Assembly (NCBI GenBank): GCA_964419935.1
Contig: CAYQQJ010000013.1
Coordinates: 1-64,000, forward strand
DNA length: 64,000 nt
From: CAYQQJ01 sp964419935
Lineage (GTDB): Bacteria; Pseudomonadota; Gammaproteobacteria; Pseudomonadales; Cellvibrionaceae
Direction of reading: 5' to 3'
The stretch's first letter is position 1. The number at the start of each line of letters is the position of its first letter. This document shows positions 59,545 through 64,000 of the stretch, one piece after another. Below the pieces are notes generated by a model that made no database searches, was not told the origin of the DNA, and saw nothing but the letters and a program-made list of their open reading frames with translations. The position numbers were made by a program, and so were the translations under genes.

Positions 59545-60354
59545 TCAACGCTCCGCCAATACTTCAAATAGCAGTTCCGGTTCATCGGTTGTAATGAATT
59601 CGACTTCTTGATCCAGCAGACGGATCATCTCCTCACGGGAGTTAACTGTCCAGGCATTCACAGCCAAACCAAGCTCTTTTGCCTCCTGGAGCCACGTAGG
59701 TCGCTTTTCCTTGAATACGGAAAAATGATAGTCGATCCCATAGAACCCATCAGCCTTGGCTTGATGTGGTGCTACGTCACCTTTTAGGTACCATACCTTC
59801 GCCTCGGGATCCAATTCAATCACGCGCCTGGCAGCGTCATAGTCAAACAGGATATATTCCACCCACTCCTCGGCGCCAAGTTCTTTGACCAATGCCACCG
59901 CGAGATCAGCCGAATACCGGGTTCTTTCCTTGCCCAACAAGGATGTTTTTAGCTCCAATATCAATTTGGTTTTTGTCTGTTTCATTCCTTCGATCAGGTA
60001 GTCTCGGGCGGTCGGGATAGACTCGCCATTCAGTAATTTCTTCGCCAATAGCTCCTGGTAGGTTGATGTTGCAATATCAATACCCAGGAAATCCGGATCG
60101 TGATTGACCACGAGGACATCATCTTCCGTAAGACTCACGTCAAACTCCGCTCCGGCACATTTCAACCGGATGGCCTCATGCAAGGCAGCTATTGAGTTCT
60201 GCGGAAGTTGCTTTGTCTTCCAGGCTCCGCGATGAGCAATGACCTGATTGTCCAGAAACTGGGTGGTTGATGCGTGCCGCATAGTACATGCGTTCAAAAC
60301 AAGAAGCACAGTGCATGCAGTTAAGGTGAGAAGAGTGCGGACTATCGTGTTCAT
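59545..60354 (-). CDS. Glycerophosphodiester phosphodiesterase lipoprotein
   Basis: A 269-residue GDPD-family protein. The N-terminal signal has a lipobox-like LNAC (C23). The TIM-barrel core shows VIAHRGAWKTKQLPQNSI, then AGAEFDVSLTEDDVLVVNHDPD, giving the HR, ExD and H residues needed for metal-dependent cleavage. Later blocks are KLILELKT and NAWTVNSREEM. It should hydrolyse glycerophosphodiesters to glycerol 3-phosphate and an alcohol in the periplasm or at the outer membrane. It is a single gene, convergent with the serine-linker lipoprotein. Confidence 0.92.
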   Translation of the reverse strand: MNTIVRTLLTLTACTVLLVLNACTMRHASTTQFLDNQVIAHRGAWKTKQLPQNSIAALHEAIRLKCAGAEFDVSLTEDDVLVVNHDPDFLGIDIATSTYQELLAKKLLNGESIPTARDYLIEGMKQTKTKLILELKTSLLGKERTRYSADLAVALVKELGAEEWVEYILFDYDAARRVIELDPEAKVWYLKGDVAPHQAKADGFYGIDYHFSVFKEKRPTWLQEAKELGLAVNAWTVNSREEMIRLLDQEVEFITTDEPELLFEVLAER

Positions 60355-60421
60355 GTTTCGAATTTTCGTTCAATGAAATGTTTATAGCGGAGTCATTTCT
60401 GCCCCATAAACTCCGAGGACG

Positions 60422-60522
60422 TGGATTCGGTGTTTGCTGTTGTGACCGTCGCCAGCACGGATGCTGGCGCCGAGCCTACTGGACGTATTTACGGCGTGTC
60501 ACAGCAGTGAATGCCGAATCCA
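60422..60522. repeat. Variable-stem GGA-hairpin repeat, copy C
   Basis: Arms 60422-60446 and 60498-60522 pair over 25 bases as RNA, where every non-Watson-Crick position is a G-U pair. Inside is GCCAGCA-CGGA-TGCTGGC, then GAGCC, TAC-TGGAC-GTA and TTTACGGCGTGTC. The stem sequence is unrelated to copies A and B, while the GGACGTATTTA motif is shared. It fills most of the gap between the GDPD and GH43-like genes. Confidence 0.85.
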
Positions 60523-60637
60523 TGTCTTCCCCGATACCTACATCGGAGCTCATGCGAGGTTCTGCCAAATGCTCAGGTACAATTCATAGGATGTAATTTG
60601 TTCTCCTGAGCACGGCAGAAATTTTTAATACAACTTC

Positions 60638-61675
60638 TTACTGCTTGCCAATACCAAACGCGTCGACGAGTTTTTTATACTCTTCTTTGCTGATCGGCAT
60701 CATCGCCCCGTGTCGCACTTTTTCCGGCAAGCTGTACTTATCCCAGGTGGAAAAGAACGTGTAGCCGGATATCTGGTACCAAGGACCTGAGAGAGAGTCC
60801 GCCACGGACAGTCCGTAGGACACACCGGGATACTGCTCGTAATACATATACCAGACCTCACCGTTGGGTGATGGAATCAGCGTTGGCGCTTCGCGGAAAT
60901 TCGGGCTGATGGGATCGGACAGGTTTTCGTAAGGGCCAAACAGCGAATCCGAGTTGGCAAGACGGATGGTTTTTCCGGTTACCCAGTCGAGGGTTGGATA
61001 GGTTTCATCCTTAATGATTGCCCAGTATTTTCCTTCCGCGTAATGCAACACGGTGTCAATAACGCCCATATCCCACGGCAGTAATTTTTTCGGCGGCTTG
61101 GAGAAGGTTTTCAAATCCTTGGATGTGACGTACAGGGTTCGCTGGCTCGCCCAGTAACGTTCTGCATCTTCCTTGGTACCTTCAAGGTGCGGAGTGTGCC
61201 AGGTAAGCACATATTGCCTGGAAGGCTTGTCGAAAAACAGTTTCGGTGCACCGATGCGCTGCAGCGCGTCTTTGTAACCGGGTGTTGATTTCAAGTCTGG
61301 TGTATAGGTGCTGTATTTTTTCCAGCTGATCAAATCATCTGATACCCAAAAATTAATATCGGGTGATCCGTCACTTTCGTTGCCCACAATGTAGAAGCGA
61401 CCGTCGTGTCCACGTTCAATGTCGGGGTGCCCCTGGTATTCATCAAACACGCGCTCTTTATCGTTCAACGCTTGCCAGTGCAGGCCGTCGGTACTTACGG
61501 AATAATAAAGTCGGCCATAGTCGGCGTGGGTCATGTGTGCAAAAAGATATGCCTCGTGGACTGGCTTTTCGCCTTTAGCTACCTGCCCCGGCGGATCGGG
61601 TTGTTGGGCCTGGGCACTTAGCCCGAGCATGGCACCTGCGAGAGCAAAAACTGCGGATTGGAATGGTTTGATCAT
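60638..61675 (-). CDS. GH43-like glycosidase (five-bladed propeller)
   Basis: A secreted protein of 345 residues with a signal peptide ending SAQAQ. The start of the first blade reads EAYLFAHMTHADYGRLYYSVSTDGLHW, and later blades contain GHPDIERGHDGRFYIVGN, NFWVSDDLISW, GAPKLFFD, YVTSKDLKTFS and EAPTLIPSPNGEVWYMYYEQYPG. This is the beta-propeller pattern of GH43 and related families that act on arabinan, xylan or galactan. Candidate acids are in HPDIERG, GAPK and the REAPT block; the exact family was not fixed. It lies 74 bp after the GH93-like gene on the same strand, pointing to arabinan breakdown. Its ATG at 61675 is supported by the signal peptide. Confidence 0.78.
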   Translation of the reverse strand: MIKPFQSAVFALAGAMLGLSAQAQQPDPPGQVAKGEKPVHEAYLFAHMTHADYGRLYYSVSTDGLHWQALNDKERVFDEYQGHPDIERGHDGRFYIVGNESDGSPDINFWVSDDLISWKKYSTYTPDLKSTPGYKDALQRIGAPKLFFDKPSRQYVLTWHTPHLEGTKEDAERYWASQRTLYVTSKDLKTFSKPPKKLLPWDMGVIDTVLHYAEGKYWAIIKDETYPTLDWVTGKTIRLANSDSLFGPYENLSDPISPNFREAPTLIPSPNGEVWYMYYEQYPGVSYGLSVADSLSGPWYQISGYTFFSTWDKYSLPEKVRHGAMMPISKEEYKKLVDAFGIGKQ

Positions 61676-61749
61676 ATGAAGCCTCGATAGGGTTTAACGG
61701 TAATACCGCACAGTCAGGCATGAGTGCCCAACTGTGCAGGGGTTACGGT

Positions 61750-64000
61750 CTAGAGTTGAGTAATCCTGAACCAATTAATATTCCAGCCTCCTGCCGGAGC
61801 AAAAATACCGACACTGTGTGTGCCTGCCGGAATCTGTACATCGTGCTGCACGGTTTGCCAATTTTGCCAGCCGCCCGTGGCTGGAATTACAACCTGGCCG
61901 AGCTGCGTGCTGCCGGCATTCAGGTCCAGCGACAAGGTCGCGCCATTGGGGCTCGCGACCCGATACTCAACGCGATAAGTGGCCGTTACCGGAATGATGA
62001 CGTTGTCGTAGGCCATCCAGTCATTGGCGTCGATCCAGCCGACGTTGAGTGCGCCTTCACTGCAGGATTCCGTTTGCACACCAGACATAGCGGAATAGCT
62101 TTCCGCTTCCACCTGAACATTAAAATTAGTAGGAAGGTTTGGGGAGTTGAGTTTCCAACGCTGGCAGTCGCCGCCCAGCCACTGGTACAGCTGTACATTG
62201 GCGCCATCGGCGGTGGAACACTGGTTAACGTCCAGCACCTTGCCGCCGTTTTTGGACACAATGCGGTAGTAACCGGGCTCGACTTCGTCAAAACCCCAAC
62301 GCTGGCAGGCAGCGCCATTTGACGTCCACTGCTGGACGTTCTGACCATCCATTGACAGGCATCCCTCCACATCCAGGGCAAGGCCGCTGACTACGGAAGT
62401 AATCTCAAAAAAACCGTCGCCGGTGGGCTGTACGTTCCACTTCTGGCAATCCGCGCCATTGGCAGGCCATTGGTTTACGTTGGCCCCTTGCGCTGTGGAA
62501 CAGCCGGCCACGTCCAGCATTTTTCCGGATTTCTTGGATTGGATTGTGTAGGTTCCAGCGTCCACGGCATTGGCGCTCACGGGTTCAATCGACCAACGCT
62601 GACAGTCTCCACCCAGCCACTGCCACTGTTGCACGTTCTGACCATCCGCCGCGGAACAGGCATTCACGTCCAGAGCCAGCCCGCTGTTCTGGTTAATCAG
62701 GCGATAATAATCATCGCCCACGGGTTCAATGCGCCAGCGCTGGCAACTGGCACCATTCACAGGCCACTGCCGCACGTTGCCGCCGTTCACCGTTGAACAG
62801 GAATCAACTTCCAATGCTTGGCCGCTGACCTGAGAGATGATTTCATAAACGCCACTACCTACATGGTTCAACTCCCAACGCTGACAGTCGCCACCACTCC
62901 AGGGCCACTGCTGCACGTTGGCGCCATCCGCAGTGGAGCATCCGCTCACGTCCAACGCTTTGCCACTGTGTTTGGCGGTCAGCCTGTAGGTGCCGCCTGC
63001 AAAAGGTGCGTTGAAATCGCCAATGCCTATGAACATACGGCACTCTTTGTTGGCCAGCTGAATAACTTCGCTACCGCCGTTGCGGGAAATAAACTGGGAG
63101 CTGTAGTTGGAACACGGGTTAGTACCGTCGCTGGGTGTGAACAAAGGTGCGGCACGCTCCGCCCACAGGCCGTTGCCATTGGTGCTGTTGACCATATACA
63201 CCTGGCCATTGCGCGCCACATTGTTGCCGTTGCTGTCGCGCATAACCTGACCCGCAACCAGCAGTTCACCATTGGCCGTGCCGTTGTCAATCCAGGTCAC
63301 CGTGGGTGCGTGGGAGAAATGATGTCCGGAGACGGACTCAATGCGCGTACCTATATCAGTCGGCGAACCCCAATTGACCGCGTTGGACGACGTGCGATAA
63401 AAGGTGTCGCAGTTATGAGTGGACCCACAAATTTCGTAGACCATGAAGTAGTTGCCATTGGGCAACTTTGTGACAGTGGGCATGCCCGGACGTTGAATGG
63501 TGTCCGCCATCGCAATATCCACCACTTCAGCGCTCCAGGTGGCGCCGCCATCAGTCGAGATTTTGTGGGCGATCAGCTGATTATAGCCCGCCGCTTTGTG
63601 CTCTTCCGTGGCGTAATACATCACCAGGCGGCCTTGGGGATCTATGGCAAACTCAGCCTCCCACAAACCGGTGTTGCCGGTTACCGGCGTGGAAAAATAA
63701 TTCCAGGTGTAGCCGTGATCCGTGCTGGTATAAATCTTAATTGCGCGGCTTGCCGGCGCCGGTCCGTTGTGAGTGGACACCACCCAAAACAATGTGCCCG
63801 CCGCCGTGTTTCCTAGCTGCTGGGGCACTTCATATAACTCGGAACAACAGGTATGGGCGAATTGTGTTTCGTCGATGGTGGCAATTCTCGACCAGCTCAC
63901 ACCATCGTCTGTGCTTTGATAAATACGACCAGCACCAATCACATCAAAGCTGGCAATCAATCGACCGTTGGCCGCACCACTGGCTTGCAAGCGTATGAGT
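61750..64000 (-). CDS. GH93-like enzyme with two ricin-type domains and CBM6 (partial)
   Basis: The 5' end runs off the right edge; at least 750 residues are visible. The first 325 residues are a sialidase-like propeller with Asp-box-type repeats (STDHGYTWNYF, STDGGATWSAE, STDDGVSWSR), similar to GH93 exo-arabinanases. Next come six QxW-type units, each with an SGxxLDVxxC start and a CQRW end, making two beta-trefoil ricin-like lectin domains (nucleotides about 62130-63005). A CBM6 closes the chain (61750-62115; VQVEAESYSAMSGV, GWIDANDWMAYD, NINWFRI). It would be secreted and cell-wall directed. The GH43-like gene follows. The family call for the propeller is moderate because the N-terminus is missing. 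Confidence 0.8.
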   Translation of the reverse strand, partial: LIRLQASGAANGRLIASFDVIGAGRIYQSTDDGVSWSRIATIDETQFAHTCCSELYEVPQQLGNTAAGTLFWVVSTHNGPAPASRAIKIYTSTDHGYTWNYFSTPVTGNTGLWEAEFAIDPQGRLVMYYATEEHKAAGYNQLIAHKISTDGGATWSAEVVDIAMADTIQRPGMPTVTKLPNGNYFMVYEICGSTHNCDTFYRTSSNAVNWGSPTDIGTRIESVSGHHFSHAPTVTWIDNGTANGELLVAGQVMRDSNGNNVARNGQVYMVNSTNGNGLWAERAAPLFTPSDGTNPCSNYSSQFISRNGGSEVIQLANKECRMFIGIGDFNAPFAGGTYRLTAKHSGKALDVSGCSTADGANVQQWPWSGGDCQRWELNHVGSGVYEIISQVSGQALEVDSCSTVNGGNVRQWPVNGASCQRWRIEPVGDDYYRLINQNSGLALDVNACSAADGQNVQQWQWLGGDCQRWSIEPVSANAVDAGTYTIQSKKSGKMLDVAGCSTAQGANVNQWPANGADCQKWNVQPTGDGFFEITSVVSGLALDVEGCLSMDGQNVQQWTSNGAACQRWGFDEVEPGYYRIVSKNGGKVLDVNQCSTADGANVQLYQWLGGDCQRWKLNSPNLPTNFNVQVEAESYSAMSGVQTESCSEGALNVGWIDANDWMAYDNVIIPVTATYRVEYRVASPNGATLSLDLNAGSTQLGQVVIPATGGWQNWQTVQHDVQIPAGTHSVGIFAPAGGWNINWFRITQL

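Noticed and set aside
1..64000. CRISPR array or insertion sequence
   Set aside because: No regularly spaced identical repeats with unique spacers and no transposase or Cas protein motifs were seen on either strand.

Overview
The window looks like chromosome of a marine or plant-polysaccharide-degrading gammaproteobacterium of the Cellvibrionaceae type (Cellvibrio, Saccharophagus, Gilvimarinus or Marinimicrobium relatives). The clues are a bioH-bioC fusion inside a bioB-bioF-bioHC-bioD operon, a serine-rich linker in a secreted lipoprotein, several multimodular carbohydrate-active enzymes carrying CBM6, F5/8-type and ricin-type binding modules, and a PPi-type phosphofructokinase beside a class I aldolase. 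The genus assignment is inference. No phage, insertion sequence, integrase or CRISPR array was seen.

Layout. 0-5.4 kb: an iron-uptake block (TonB-dependent receptor behind a 16/19 Fur box, a small membrane protein, a PepSY protein). 5.7-13.3 kb (minus): a Pil-Chp-like chemosensory operon in the order pilG-like, pilH-like, pilI-like, pilJ-like, chpA-like. 13.8-18.3 kb: an MHYT membrane protein, a HypX-like protein with no hydrogenase nearby, and an enolase-superfamily L-fuconate-dehydratase-like enzyme. 18.4-25.1 kb: a LytS/LytTR two-component pair followed by a 1396-residue GH16 + GH128 beta-1,3-glucanase. 25.6-29.6 kb: a REC-REC-GGDEF diguanylate cyclase, an ABC-F protein and thiol peroxidase. 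29.7-34.5 kb: a double esterase lipoprotein, then pfk and fba. 34.6-40.8 kb: a DUF3094-type protein, type II NADH dehydrogenase, acyl-CoA dehydrogenase, tandem Usp protein and a SprA-family putative metalloprotease with two small proteins. 41.1-46.0 kb: the biotin operon, with a BirA operator lying on its promoter. 46.0-52.9 kb: comF, srkA, a GIY-YIG protein, arfB, rlmB and rnr. 53.3 kb: tRNA-Leu(CAG), preceded by a rearranged partial duplication. 53.4-57 kb: GNAT, MFS and LuxR genes. 57.1-64 kb: a serine-linker lipoprotein, a GDPD lipoprotein and the start of an arabinan-type cluster (GH43-like plus GH93-like with two ricin domains and CBM6), cut by the right edge.

Functional picture. Secreted enzymes attack beta-1,3-glucan (laminarin type), pectin side chains (rhamnogalacturonan and other acetyl esters) and arabinan. 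Uptake and signalling genes (TonB receptor, Chp-like system, LytSR pair, diguanylate cyclase) fit surface-associated life on plant or algal material. Central metabolism is represented by pfk/fba and ndh, and RNA or translation maintenance by rnr, rlmB, arfB and tRNA-Leu.

The least explained feature is a set of dispersed intergenic repeats. The most striking family has three clear copies (near 5.5, 48.4 and 60.5 kb) and a relative at 53.2 kb. Each copy has a long terminal stem whose sequence differs from copy to copy while staying self-complementary. It encloses small hairpins with GGA loops and a shared motif close to GGAYGTRTTTAYG before the right arm. GGA-loop hairpins are the recognition element of CsrA/RsmA proteins, so an RNA-level role is a testable idea. 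Other families are GGGAAAA inverted repeats, AGCTTGC-type heptad repeats at gene 3' ends, and a GTAGGTCGG/AGCTCCGCGAATG family.
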